The notes beneath the pieces were generated by a model. That model worked only from the letters and a program-made list of their open reading frames with translations. It made no database searches and was not told where the DNA came from. Below, piece by piece: positions 46,525-55,222 of a DNA stretch of 64,000 nt; positions within the stretch are counted from its first letter, which is position 1; every line of letters begins with the position of its first letter. The stretch comes from Gallionellaceae bacterium (GTDB taxonomy: Bacteria; Pseudomonadota; Gammaproteobacteria; Burkholderiales; Thiobacillaceae): positions 248,001-312,000 of the forward strand of contig JAQTLN010000001.1 in assembly GCA_028714875.1 (NCBI GenBank), read 5' to 3'. A program made the translations under genes and the position numbers.

Positions 46525-47226
46525 CAAGGGCAGTACCGCAAAAGCCAGAATTTTTCGCATGACAGCGTCCACCCGCCTGGAATGAAGTTCGTCATAGGCC
46601 ACGAGGCCAGGCAACACGTTCTGGAAATCCGGCATCGCCGCAAGATCGCCAAACTGTGCGGCAAGGTAGGCACGCAAGCCCCGTTCGCAGCCAGAGATGT
46701 TCGCCTCGATGGAAGTGCGCCCTTCAACGACATTGATGATGTCTTCGAGATCGTGGCTCATGAGCGGGTCGCCCTGGCCCCGCGTCTTGAATGCTTCGAA
46801 TTTCGTGGCGAGGAAGGCCGGTGCTGAAATCAGATTGATCGTCTTGCCGCTCGGCAAGACCAGACGCGTTGCCGAAGCCGCCGCCAGCGGATACCAGCGA
46901 TTGGAAAAACCCAGCACCGTCTCGTCGGTCGGCATCAGGTCCACTTCCACCGGCCCCAGCCGCCAGCGGCAGATAGGCGCCTCGGACGAGACATCGCGCG
47001 TGAAGCCGCGCTGTGTGAATTGCTCCTCCAGCGCGTAGTAATTGCGTAGCGCCGCTACCTCGACGATCAGGTCCACATCAAAGGTGACCCGAGGCGGTGG
47101 CGCGGTTGGCGCATCGATCAAAAGACTCGCGGCGCAACCACCGACCAGCACCAGTTCGTCGCGCAGATCGCCCAGCGCCGCCGCAACGAGTTCAACTCGC
47201 TGAATATTCGGGTCGGCGGGATTCAC
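46519..47226 (-). CDS. AbiEii-like nucleotidyltransferase
   Basis: A 235-residue protein with the minimal nucleotidyltransferase pattern: LVLVGGCAASLLID, then PRVTFDVDLIVEV with the paired aspartates, and later GPVEVDLMP. This resembles the AbiEii/toxin-type nucleotidyltransferases that act in type IV-like toxin-antitoxin or abortive infection pairs. GTG at 47226 overlaps the stop of the winged-helix gene by 4 bp (GTGA), so it is translationally coupled to it. The frame is open further upstream but is not protein-like there. Confidence 0.8.
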   Translation of the reverse strand: MNPADPNIQRVELVAAALGDLRDELVLVGGCAASLLIDAPTAPPPRVTFDVDLIVEVAALRNYYALEEQFTQRGFTRDVSSEAPICRWRLGPVEVDLMPTDETVLGFSNRWYPLAAASATRLVLPSGKTINLISAPAFLATKFEAFKTRGQGDPLMSHDLEDIINVVEGRTSIEANISGCERGLRAYLAAQFGDLAAMPDFQNVLPGLVAYDELHSRRVDAVMRKILAFAVLPLL

Positions 47227-47756
47227 AAACGTTCCTCGAACAGGCGTTGGGCCAAGGCCCGTTCGCGTGCATTGCCGGCGCGGATGGCATCGAACAGCGC
47301 CAGATGTTCGTACAGCACGGCGTTGCGCAGCGCGGCTGCGGGCACCGACGGATAGAGTGGAATCAGGGCCATGCCACGCGCGCTGCCCTCGATGGCGGGC
47401 CAAACCGGCGCCGGATCGGCCGAGGGGGCGATCAGCGTGTTCAAGGGCGCCGCTGCGTGTGCGGTCGGCACGCCAGCGACCAGCGCACCGCGAACCGGCG
47501 GGAACGCATACTTGGCGCCATGAAGCAGAAACTCCTTGAACGCCGGCGTCAGAATCCTCGGCCGGCGCGCCTCGAAGATCAGCAGGCGCGCCGCCTCGGC
47601 TCGCTTCAGCGCGCCATGCACTTCGGACATGGACAGCCCGGTAAAGGCCGCCAGATCAGGGTAGGTCGTTGCCTGATCGCGGCAGGCGGCCAGGGCCAGC
47701 AGGAGATAAAAATCCTGCGGCTTGAGTACGAGCTGGCGGTTGGGGGCTCTGGGCAT
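47223..47756 (-). CDS. Winged-helix partner of the nucleotidyltransferase
   Basis: A 177-residue protein whose first ~75 residues look like a winged helix (KPQDFYLLLALAACRDQATTYPDLAAFTGLSMSEVHGALKRAEAARLL). The rest (PRILTPAFKEFLLHGAKYAFPPVRGALVAGVPTAHAAAPL) matches the regulator usually placed upstream of AbiEii-like genes. It is the likely antitoxin or regulator of the pair. Stop overlaps the nucleotidyltransferase start by 4 bp. Confidence 0.75.
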   Translation of the reverse strand: MPRAPNRQLVLKPQDFYLLLALAACRDQATTYPDLAAFTGLSMSEVHGALKRAEAARLLIFEARRPRILTPAFKEFLLHGAKYAFPPVRGALVAGVPTAHAAAPLNTLIAPSADPAPVWPAIEGSARGMALIPLYPSVPAAALRNAVLYEHLALFDAIRAGNARERALAQRLFEERL

Positions 47757-47817
47757 GCTTTCGATCGGTTGTTTCGCATTTCGCGAAACACGAAACTAAT
47801 GGATGGGTAAGAGGCTG

Positions 47818-47975
47818 TCAATACCATTCCGCCTCAGGCTGCGAGGTGGCTTCCACGTCGATCTGGCCGGAGAGTAGACGGGGGAGGAGGGTTTGGATTT
47901 GGAAAACGAGCATCTGATGTTGCGCGAGGCTGTCGGCAATCAGGGTGGAGAACCTATCTGCTGCTTCGCATTGCG
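47818..47975 (-). pseudogene. HsdS specificity subunit, C-terminal fragment
   Basis: The frame ends SLAQHQMLVFQIQTLLPRLLSGQIDVEATSQPEAEWY. The string LLPRLLSGQI is a hallmark near the end of type I specificity subunits. Upstream of about 47975 the frame loses HsdS character. Probably a leftover of the system to which the hsdM remnant belonged, now separated and inverted relative to it. Confidence 0.55.
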
Positions 47976-48369
47976 CATGCGCGTCTGGTGCGGCTGCCAA
48001 CCCGAACAGATCGGCAAACGACATGTCCATGAATACCTGGAGCAGTCGATGGCCGAAACTACTCGACGTGACCACTACTACGCAATTTGTCTGCTCTGGG
48101 AAATGATGGGGCGGCCTACACCTCCATCGAACTCTGCGGTGGTGTGTGCTCCGAAACTGCCCAGCAACAGGCCAGGTGATCTGGAGAAGGAACGTCTTGT
48201 GCCGCACCGTGGCAGCATTCCCGCCGAAAACGATTTGTGAAAGAGGTCTGCACATTGATGCCGGCGTGAAAAACGGACCTGCCAGCCATCGGACGGTCAC
48301 GATTGACACCGGCGTCCCATGCAACAGACATGCTCATTGTCACCTGTGGTGGGCAATCACGAGTACAGG

Positions 48370-48800
48370 TCATTCAGTTGGGCTTCTACCTCTCGGTAGC
48401 GTGGCGTCAGGTGGTGGGGCCGCGTGCACAGCTGCGTATAGCAAAGCTCGTCGCTCCGTTCTTTCCCGAGAAGTGAGTTCATTGCCTTGGCACATGGCCT
48501 GAACATGGGCGGCATTTTGCGCGAGCTCAGTTGCATGGCGCGTCTCGGCCTGTTCTCTCGCCATTTGCCTGTCGATTTCCCGGGCTACTAGTCCCGGTAC
48601 CGGTTGCTTCCCAGCCGCCTTAAGCGTGATTACTGCGGCTTCGATTTTTGCTGGAAACTGGCTTGCTTCCAGGCGTTCGGCTTCGGCTTCATCGTCAGGG
48701 GTCCAGGTGATGATGCCGGACGGCCGCACTCGGCGGCGCTTCACCCGCTTGTCTATATGTGGTTGTGGCACAGGGGTGTTTGCCGGTTTTGAACTGCACA
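48370..48800 (-). pseudogene. Fragment of an unknown charged protein
   Basis: The frame reads TPVPQPHIDKRVKRRRVRPSGIITWTPDDEAEAERLEASQFPAKIEAAVITLKAAGKQPVPGL... and has a natural, charged composition with coiled-coil potential. Its N-terminus runs antisense into the recombinase remnant, so the real start is lost. No family recognised. The stretch 47976-48369 holds nothing else I can support. Confidence 0.35.
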
Positions 48801-48864
48801 CAGCAGCATGGCCGGAGACCGGGGGGGCTGCAACACTGCATGCTGCTGCAGGTAGATCTAGGTC

Positions 48865-49198
48865 GTGGCTTTGGACAGCACCTTGCAGGTGCGGGTGAAT
48901 GCCTTGAAGGACGAGCGAGAAGCCCTCCTCGTGGAGATGGCCGGCATCAAGCACGAACAGCCGTCACCCCGGAAAGTGTCGCCGAAGCAGGTGGCCTATG
49001 CCCTGGAGCGGATGAAGGCGATGCTGCTGGACCCGTACCTGGGCTATGGCAAGCAGTTGCTTCGCTACCTGGTGACGGACATCCGTGTCGAGGTGGATCA
49101 ACTGACCCTGCGCGGCAGCGTGCCACGGCTTGAAAAAGTGGTGGCGGAAACGAAAATGGGCACCGCGGTTACGGTGCCCACATTCATCACTACATGGT
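48865..49198 (+). pseudogene. Remnant of the large serine recombinase (C-terminal ~110 residues)
   Basis: VALDSTLQVRVNALKDEREALLVEMAGIKHEQPSPRKVSPKQ... matches the end of the recombinase at 23695-25290 almost residue for residue (differences include G to D, A to V and M to T near the end). Everything before the coiled coil is gone. It runs into the 3' end of tRNA-Arg(CCT), as the complete copy runs into tRNA-Arg(ACG), but in mirror orientation. Confidence 0.92.
49158..49179 (-). terminator. Hairpin after tRNA-Arg(CCT), same as at the left border
   Basis: Stem GGGCACCG / CGGTGCCC with six-base loop, followed on the minus strand by ATTTTCG. Lies 16 bp downstream of the tRNA 3' end, inside the recombinase remnant. 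Confidence 0.45.
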
Positions 49199-49270
49199 GC
49201 CCCCGACACGAATCGAACGTGTGACCCTCCCCTTAGGAGGGGGATGCTCTATCCACTGAGCTACGGGGGC
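49195..49270 (-). tRNA. tRNA-Arg, anticodon CCT
   Basis: A 76-nt cloverleaf on the minus strand: acceptor GCCCCCG/CGGGGGC, D-arm GCTCAGTGGATAGAGC, anticodon stem TCCCC with loop CTCCTAA (anticodon CCT), T-arm ACACG-TTCGATT-CGTGT, encoded CCA at 49195-49197. The recombinase remnant abuts its 3' end. Confidence 0.97.
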
Positions 49271-49406
49271 GTCGCGGCGGGCGATTCTACCGCAGCCGGG
49301 GCTGGCCGGAACCGGGCTTGATGCGGGTCTCGACTCAGTTCCCGCTTGTGACTGCCGGCATCGGCGCCAATAATCCAGACATAGCCCTCCGATAATCGAG
49401 TTCACC

Positions 49407-49805
49407 ATGAGCCATCTGACAAAAAAAGACCGCCTTGCCATTCGCGCCGCCCTGGAAGCGCAGCGCGCCAACTTTCTGCGCGGGTTGAAAACCGCGCTGG
49501 AGGAAAACGGCCAGACTCAGTTTGCCGAAGTGCTGGGGCGCAGTTCCGGCGATAGCGCCGATGAAGCGCTGGCGGTGACCTTGGGCAATCTCTCGGCCGC
49601 GCGCATGGATCATGAGGTGCGCACCTTGCAGGCGCTGGAAGACACGTTCAAGCGCCTGGATGCGCTGGATTACGGCTTGTGCGAGGACTGCGGCGGCAAG
49701 ATTCCGGCGGCGCGGCTGGTCGCCAATCCGGTCGCGACCCGTTGTATCGCCTGTCAGGAGCGTTTCGAGCATACCCACGCCGGCCAGGCGCGCGGTTCCA
49801 TGTGA
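49407..49805 (+). CDS. DksA/TraR-family zinc-finger protein
   Basis: A 132-residue protein with the C4 zinc finger CEDCGGKIPAARLVANPVATRCIACQ near the C-terminus and a helical N-terminal part, as in DksA/TraR proteins, which bind RNA polymerase through the secondary channel. The coiled-coil tip lacks a clear DxxDxA motif, so it is probably a DksA paralogue rather than canonical DksA. A 22-bp perfect GC palindrome (49804-49825) follows the stop and may help termination. Confidence 0.88.
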   Translation: MSHLTKKDRLAIRAALEAQRANFLRGLKTALEENGQTQFAEVLGRSSGDSADEALAVTLGNLSAARMDHEVRTLQALEDTFKRLDALDYGLCEDCGGKIPAARLVANPVATRCIACQERFEHTHAGQARGSM

Positions 49806-49901
49806 TCGCGCGCCGGCGCGCGATCCCCGGATAAATCCCCCTTGTAGCGCCGGGTTCCTGATAAAGCCCCTACCCTCGGGAAGCCAACTGCTTTAACAGA
49901 C

Positions 49902-49925
49902 GCCGGCAAGGATGCCGGCGCTACA
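49902..49925. repeat. REP-like unit
   Basis: Sequence GCCGGCAAGGATGCCGGC then GCTACA, related to the palindrome at 2859-2916 and 55150-55213. It lies in the 260-bp gap between the DksA-like gene and the binding-protein gene, which holds no other feature. Confidence 0.7.
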
Positions 49926-50066
49926 GGGTGTGTTCCTTCGGCGCGATGTGCGGCAACAGGCGCCGCTGTGTCGGCCGGGTGGTTCCGCGAGATCGAATGA
50001 ACGGCGCTTAAGCTTTGGTTTTATTCGCCGTTATAGGTGCTCCCGTTTCGATGTTTCGGAGTGCCC

Positions 50067-50891
50067 ATGGCGCGTTTTCTCAAATACTGTTTCGTGCTCG
50101 CCTTGCTCGTGGCGGCGGGGTTCTCTCGGGCGGATTCCTTCAAGATCGGCGTGGCGCCGCATACCAGCGCGCGGGTGATTGTGGCGCAGTATCAGCCGCT
50201 GCGGCTGTTCCTGGAGGCGGCGCTGGGGATGCCGGTGGAAATCGTGACCGCGCCGGATTTCACCGAATACGCGCGCCGCGCCATGAACCAGGAATATGAC
50301 CTGGCCATCACCACCGGGCACCAGGCGCGCATGTTGCAGACCGATGCCCGATACCTGCCGCTGCTCACCTACCAGGCCGATTTCAAGGCCATCGCCGTGG
50401 TGGCCGGCAACAGCCCCGCGCGCGCCGCCAAAGATCTGAAAGGCGGCACGGTGCTGGGTCTGAGCACGACTTCCCTGGTGACTCTGTGGGGGCTGCACTG
50501 GTTGAAGGATATGGGCGTCAAGGATGTGAACATCCGCTACGTCAGCGCCGCCGACAGCGTGGCGCAGTTGATTCTGTCCGGCGAGGCGGTGGCCGGTTTC
50601 ATGTCCACCGCCAATTTCAGCAAGCTGGCGCCCGATGTTCAGGCGCGCCTGCGGGTGCTGGATGAAAGCGAGGCGATGGCCGGCCGCGTCTATCTCCTCA
50701 ACAACCGCGAGGTGGCGCGCCAGGCGGGGGTGGACAAGGCTTTGTGGGCCTTCGCCGAAAGTATCGAGGGGAAGCGTTATTTCGAGTCCAACAAGCTGGA
50801 CGGCTACCGCAAGCTGCGGTCGCGGGAACTGGAGAAGATGGAACGCTACGCCGACGAGGTCCGCCAGGTTCTCCATAAAGCTGAAAAATGA
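50067..50891 (+). CDS. PhnD-like periplasmic substrate-binding protein
   Basis: A 274-residue secreted protein (signal peptide FLKYCFVLALLVAAGFSRA) with the phosphate/phosphonate-binding fold: FKIGVAPHTSARVIVAQYQPLRLFLEAALGMPVEIVTAPDFTEYARRAMNQEYDLAITTGHQARM. ATG at 50067 has GGAG six bases upstream. No ABC permease or ATPase is nearby; instead the stop overlaps the start of a sensor kinase by 4 bp. It therefore probably serves as the kinase's ligand-binding partner rather than as a transporter component. The ligand is unknown. Confidence 0.88.
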   Translation: MARFLKYCFVLALLVAAGFSRADSFKIGVAPHTSARVIVAQYQPLRLFLEAALGMPVEIVTAPDFTEYARRAMNQEYDLAITTGHQARMLQTDARYLPLLTYQADFKAIAVVAGNSPARAAKDLKGGTVLGLSTTSLVTLWGLHWLKDMGVKDVNIRYVSAADSVAQLILSGEAVAGFMSTANFSKLAPDVQARLRVLDESEAMAGRVYLLNNREVARQAGVDKALWAFAESIEGKRYFESNKLDGYRKLRSRELEKMERYADEVRQVLHKAEK

Positions 50892-53170
50892 CACTCTGGC
50901 GTCCGCGCTTGCGGACTGTTCGCGCTCGCCTGCTGCTGGCCGCCATCGCGGTGGAGGCGGTGATGCTCACCTTGCTGGTGAGCAACAGCCTGCGCCTGTT
51001 GCAGGACAGTCTAGGTGCGCAGGCGGAGACCCATGCGGCGCAGATTGCGCCGGTGTTCAACGCCGCGCTGGTCGCGCCCCTGGCGCAGAGTGATTACGCC
51101 ACGGTGCAGGCGATCCTGGATGAAAGCCGGGCGGTGGAGGGCATCGAATATCTGGCCGTGCTCGACCGCAAAGGCAAGCTGGTCGCGATCAGCGGCTGGC
51201 CTCGCGCCAAGGCACTACCGGCGGTCGACCCCAGGTTCAGCCTGGATCAGAAGGAGCGTATTCCGCGCTATGACGTGGCGCGTCCGATTCAGCTCTCCGG
51301 ACAGCCACTGGGCACCCTGCGATTTGGTCTGGATCTCAGCCATATCATCACGGCGCGGCACCAGCTCGTGACCCAGGGTGTCGCCATCGCCCTCGGTGAA
51401 ATCCTGCTTTCCGCCGGGCTGCTGGCGCTGCTGGGGTATTGGCTGACGCGGCATCTCACCGCGCTGACCCGCGCCAGCGAAGCGGTCGCGCGCGGCAATT
51501 ACACGCCGGACCCGGTGATCGAGGGCAACGACGACGTCGGCCACCTCGGCGCCGCTTTCAACGCCATGTCGCGCGCGGTGGGCGAGCGGGTAGGCGAGTT
51601 GGTGGCGACGCGCGACGAGTTGATGACCCTCGCCTATACCCTGGAACAGGAACATGCCCGCCTGGCGGCGCTGTTCTCGGCGATGGATTTCGGCGTGCTG
51701 TTCCTCAACCCGGCCGAGAGGGCGATCTACGTCAACCCCGGTTTCCGGCAACTGTGGAACCTGCTCGACGATTTCGACATCCAGGGGCGGGAGGTGGCGC
51801 ATCTGTTGGCCCTGTCCGAGTCGCCGCCGATGGACCCGGAACAAGTGGCGCGCACCCTGCGCGAACACGATCGTCATGCCGAATTCCAGCGCGCGGATGG
51901 CCGCGTCATCAGCGCGCACAGCTATCCGGTGGTCATGAGCGACGGCCAGGCCATCGGCCGGCTCTGGACTTTCGTCGATGTCACCCTGTCACGTCTGAAT
52001 GCCCAGGAGATGCTGGCAGCCAAGGAAGCGGCCGAGGCGGCGGGCGCGGCCAAGGCCTCGTTCCTCGCCACCATGAGCCACGAAATCCGCACGCCCATGA
52101 ACGGCATCATCGGTATGACTCAGCTGGCGCTGGATACCGATCTCGACGCGGAACAGCGGGAATACCTGACCTGGGTGCATACCTCGGCGGAAAGCCTGCT
52201 CGGCATTCTCAACGACATCCTGGATTTCTCGAAAATCGATGCCGGGCGGCTCGATCTGGAACAGGTGCCGTTCAATCTGCATGAAATGGTTCAGCAGACG
52301 GTCGGCCTGTTCACCGCGCAGGCGGGTGGCGGCGGGATCGGCCTGAAGCTGAATCTGGATGCCGGCTTGCCGCGGCTGCTGGTGGGTGACCCGATACGTC
52401 TGCGCCAGATACTCACCAACCTGCTCTCGAACGCGCTCAAATTCACCCACCAGGGCACGATCAGCGTGCGGGTAGCGCCGGTCGTGAACGCGGCCAAGGT
52501 ACCGGGGCGGTTGGACCTTCAGTTCAGCGTGGCCGACACCGGCGTCGGTATCGCGGCGGACAAGCTGGAAATGATCTTTTCCCCGTTCTCGCAGGCGGAT
52601 AGCTCGATTACCCGTCGCTTCGGCGGCACCGGCCTGGGCCTGGCCATTGCTCAGCGCCTGGTCGCGATGATGGATGGGCGTCTCTGGGTGGAAAGCACTC
52701 CCGGCCAGGGCAGCCTGTTCCAGTTCACCGTCGCCCTGCGCCAGGCCGAGAAACCCGCCGGAACAGCGCAGCCGGCCGCCATTGCCGAACCAGGCGCCGG
52801 CGCGCATGTGCTGGTGGCGGAAGACACACCGGTGAATCAGCGTCTGGCGCAAACCTTGCTCAACAAGCGCGGTTACCGGGTCTCGCTGGCCAATGATGGG
52901 GTGGAAGCGTTGGCCATGTGCCAGGCGGAAGCCTTCGATCTGGTGCTGATGGACATGCAGATGCCGAATATGGACGGCCTGGAAGCCACGGAAAAAATCC
53001 GCGCATGGGAACAGGAAAGCGGCCATCGCCGGGTGCCCATTGTCGCCATGACCGCCAACGTGCGGGATGAGGATCGCCTGCGTTGCCTGGCGTCCGGCAT
53101 GGACGATTTCATCGGCAAACCCTTTCGCGCCGATGATCTGATCGCCATGGTCGCGCGCCACATCCTGTAA
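50888..53170 (+). CDS. Hybrid sensor histidine kinase (HAMP-PAS-HisKA-HATPase-REC)
   Basis: A 760-residue membrane kinase with transmembrane segments near residues 12-32 and 160-182 flanking a periplasmic domain of about 130 residues, then HAMP, PAS, and the phospho-acceptor motif [19 protein letters not shown]. The ATPase fold shows [16 protein letters not shown] and [14 protein letters not shown]. The C-terminal receiver shows [26 protein letters not shown] and KPFRADDL. It overlaps the PhnD-like gene by 4 bp (ATGA). This BarA/EvgS-like layout usually passes the phosphate to a separate Hpt or regulator; none is adjacent. Confidence 0.93.
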   Translation: MTLWRPRLRTVRARLLLAAIAVEAVMLTLLVSNSLRLLQDSLGAQAETHAAQIAPVFNAALVAPLAQSDYATVQAILDESRAVEGIEYLAVLDRKGKLVAISGWPRAKALPAVDPRFSLDQKERIPRYDVARPIQLSGQPLGTLRFGLDLSHIITARHQLVTQGVAIALGEILLSAGLLALLGYWLTRHLTALTRASEAVARGNYTPDPVIEGNDDVGHLGAAFNAMSRAVGERVGELVATRDELMTLAYTLEQEHARLAALFSAMDFGVLFLNPAERAIYVNPGFRQLWNLLDDFDIQGREVAHLLALSESPPMDPEQVARTLREHDRHAEFQRADGRVISAHSYPVVMSDGQAIGRLWTFVDVTLSRLNAQEMLAAKEAAEAAGAAKASFLATMSHEIRTPMNGIIGMTQLALDTDLDAEQREYLTWVHTSAESLLGILNDILDFSKIDAGRLDLEQVPFNLHEMVQQTVGLFTAQAGGGGIGLKLNLDAGLPRLLVGDPIRLRQILTNLLSNALKFTHQGTISVRVAPVVNAAKVPGRLDLQFSVADTGVGIAADKLEMIFSPFSQADSSITRRFGGTGLGLAIAQRLVAMMDGRLWVESTPGQGSLFQFTVALRQAEKPAGTAQPAAIAEPGAGAHVLVAEDTPVNQRLAQTLLNKRGYRVSLANDGVEALAMCQAEAFDLVLMDMQMPNMDGLEATEKIRAWEQESGHRRVPIVAMTANVRDEDRLRCLASGMDDFIGKPFRADDLIAMVARHIL

Positions 53171-53246
53171 CGCCCGCGCGCTCCGGCGAGACGCCGGTGC
53201 CACAGGGGAGCGATAATCGCGCCCCTTATCCGTCCGCCGTCCCCGC

Positions 53247-55154
53247 ATGCCCCTCGCCATACTCGACAAACTGGAACTTGCTTTCGGCCATTGGCCGCTC
53301 ATGGATGGCGCCTCGCTGGTCATCGACAAGGGCGAGCGCATCGGCCTGATCGGGCGCAACGGCGCCGGTAAGTCCAGCCTGCTGAAAGTGGTCTCGGGGG
53401 CGATTCGTCCCGATGCCGGCGAAATGTGGTTGAAACCCAGCCTGCATCTGGCCTTCGTGGCGCAGGAGCCCACTTTCACCCCCGGCCACACGGTGTTCGA
53501 GGCGGTGGCGGAAGGCGCCGGGCCGGCGCATGGCCTGCTCGCCGCCTATCACGCCGCCGCCCATCAGTCGGTCAGCGGCGCGGCCGACGACCTGGCGGAA
53601 CTGGCGCGGTTGTCGCATGAACTCGATGTGCACGATGTCTGGCGCCTGAACAGCCGCATCGATGAAACCATCGCCCGTTTCGACCTGGCCGCCGACGCGC
53701 CGGTGGAAACGCTCTCCGGCGGCAACAAGAAGCGCGTCGCCCTGGCGCGCGCCCTGGTTTCCGACCCGGAACTGCTGCTCCTGGACGAGCCGACCAACCA
53801 CCTCGATTTCGCCGCCATCGAGTGGCTGGAAAACATGCTGGCGGACTTCTCTGGCGCCCTGTTGTTCGTCACCCACGACCGCGCCTTTCTCGATCGCGTC
53901 GCCAATCGCATCATCGAACTGGATCGCGGCCAGTTGCGTCCCTACCAGGGCAATTTCTCCGACTACCAGCGCAAGAAGGCGGAACAACTGGTGGTGGAAG
54001 CCGCGCAGAACCGCAAGTTCGACAAGTTCTGGAAACAGGAAGAAGTGTGGATACGCAAAGGGGTCGAGGCGCGTCGCACCCGCAACGAAGGCCGTGTGCG
54101 GCGTCTGGAAGCTTTGCGCGGGGAACGCGCGGAGCGGCGTGAACGCCTGGGCCAGGTGGGCTTCGCCCTGGATGCCGGCGGCCGTTCCGGGCAGTTGATC
54201 GCCGAGTTCGAGCACGTCAGCCACGGCTACGGTGACAAGGTGCTGATCCGCGATTTCACCACCCGTATCCTGCGCGGCGACAAGCTTGGCCTGATCGGCC
54301 CCAACGGCGCAGGCAAGACCACGTTGATCAAGCTGATCCTTGGCGAGATCGAACCGAATTCCGGCCGCATCAAACACGGCACCCGCCAGGAAGTGGCGTA
54401 CTTCGACCAGTTCCGCAATCAACTGGATGACGACGCCACCCTGATCGACACCATCTCGCCCGGTTCCGACACCGTGGAAATCGGCGGGGTGCGCAAACAT
54501 GTCATCGGCTACCTGGAGGAATTCCTGTTCCCCGCCGAACGCGCCCGCGCCAAGGTCTCCGCGCTCTCCGGCGGCGAGCGCAACCGCCTGTTGCTGGCCC
54601 GTCTGTTCGCCCGCCCGGCCAACATCCTGGTGCTCGACGAGCCGACCAACGACCTCGACATCGACACCCTGGAACTGCTGGAACAACTGTTGCAGGACTA
54701 CAAGGGCACGGTGATCCTGGTGTCGCACGACCGCGCTTTCCTCGATAACGTGGCCACGCAATCCATTGTTTTCGCGGGAGAAGGTGAGTTGCTGGAACTG
54801 CCTGGCGGCTATTCCGATTGGCTGGGCTGGCGCGCGCGGCAAGAAGCGGAAAAAGCCTCCGTCGCCGTCGCCAAGGGGGGCAGGCGAGACGCCTGCGCTA
54901 CAGCGGAGGCACCCGTCGCCGCGAAGGCGAAAAAATCCGGCCTGAACTACAAGGAACAGAAGGAACTCGATGCGCTGCCTGGGCAAATTGCCGCCCTGGA
55001 GGCCGAACAGGCCGACCTGGCGCGGCAACTGTCCGACCCCGCCGTCTACGCCGACCACAGCCGCGCCGCGAGCCTGAGCGCGCGCAGCGCCGAGATCGAC
55101 GAAGCCTTGCTGGAACTGCTGGGGCGCTGGGAAGAACTGGAGGGGAAAATGTAG
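53247..55154 (+). CDS. uup: ABC-F ATPase, Uup-like
   Basis: A 635-residue ribosome-associated ABC-F protein with two ATPase domains: Walker A GRNGAGKSSLL and GPNGAGKTTLI, signatures LSGGNKKR and LSGGERNR, and Walker B LLLDEPTNHLD and LVLDEPTNDLD. The linker and C-terminal coiled coil (LNYKEQKELDALPGQIAALEAEQADLARQL) are those of Uup, which binds DNA and ribosomes. Near residue 545 a half REP unit (54880-54902) is inserted in frame ([10 protein letters not shown]). The stop codon lies inside the next REP unit. Confidence 0.92.
   Translation: MPLAILDKLELAFGHWPLMDGASLVIDKGERIGLIGRNGAGKSSLLKVVSGAIRPDAGEMWLKPSLHLAFVAQEPTFTPGHTVFEAVAEGAGPAHGLLAAYHAAAHQSVSGAADDLAELARLSHELDVHDVWRLNSRIDETIARFDLAADAPVETLSGGNKKRVALARALVSDPELLLLDEPTNHLDFAAIEWLENMLADFSGALLFVTHDRAFLDRVANRIIELDRGQLRPYQGNFSDYQRKKAEQLVVEAAQNRKFDKFWKQEEVWIRKGVEARRTRNEGRVRRLEALRGERAERRERLGQVGFALDAGGRSGQLIAEFEHVSHGYGDKVLIRDFTTRILRGDKLGLIGPNGAGKTTLIKLILGEIEPNSGRIKHGTRQEVAYFDQFRNQLDDDATLIDTISPGSDTVEIGGVRKHVIGYLEEFLFPAERARAKVSALSGGERNRLLLARLFARPANILVLDEPTNDLDIDTLELLEQLLQDYKGTVILVSHDRAFLDNVATQSIVFAGEGELLELPGGYSDWLGWRARQEAEKASVAVAKGGRRDACATAEAPVAAKAKKSGLNYKEQKELDALPGQIAALEAEQADLARQLSDPAVYADHSRAASLSARSAEIDEALLELLGRWEELEGKM
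54880..54902. repeat. REP-like half unit inside uup
   Basis: GCAGGCGAGACGCC followed by TGCGCTACA, the same as one arm of the palindrome at 2859-2916, inserted in frame just before the C-terminal coiled coil of Uup. Confidence 0.8.
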
Positions 55155-55213
55155 CGCCGGCGTCTCGCCGGCCCGCCCGTTGCAAAGCGAGCCGGCGAGA
55201 TGCCGGCGCTACA
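55150..55213. repeat. REP-like palindrome between uup and mutL
   Basis: Left arm TGTAGCGCCGGCGTCTCGCC and its complement at the right, ending GCGCTACA. The uup stop codon (TAG, 55152-55154) lies in the left arm and the mutL start is 10 bp after the right arm. Confidence 0.85.
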
Positions 55214-55222
55214 CTGTCCGTC

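Noticed and set aside
48021..48324. Minus-strand frame upstream of the HsdS tail
   Set aside because: It has no HsdS character and no natural start; only the last ~50 codons were kept as a fragment.
53226..55058. Minus-strand frame of 610 codons across uup
   Set aside because: Antisense shadow of a well-defined ABC-F gene.
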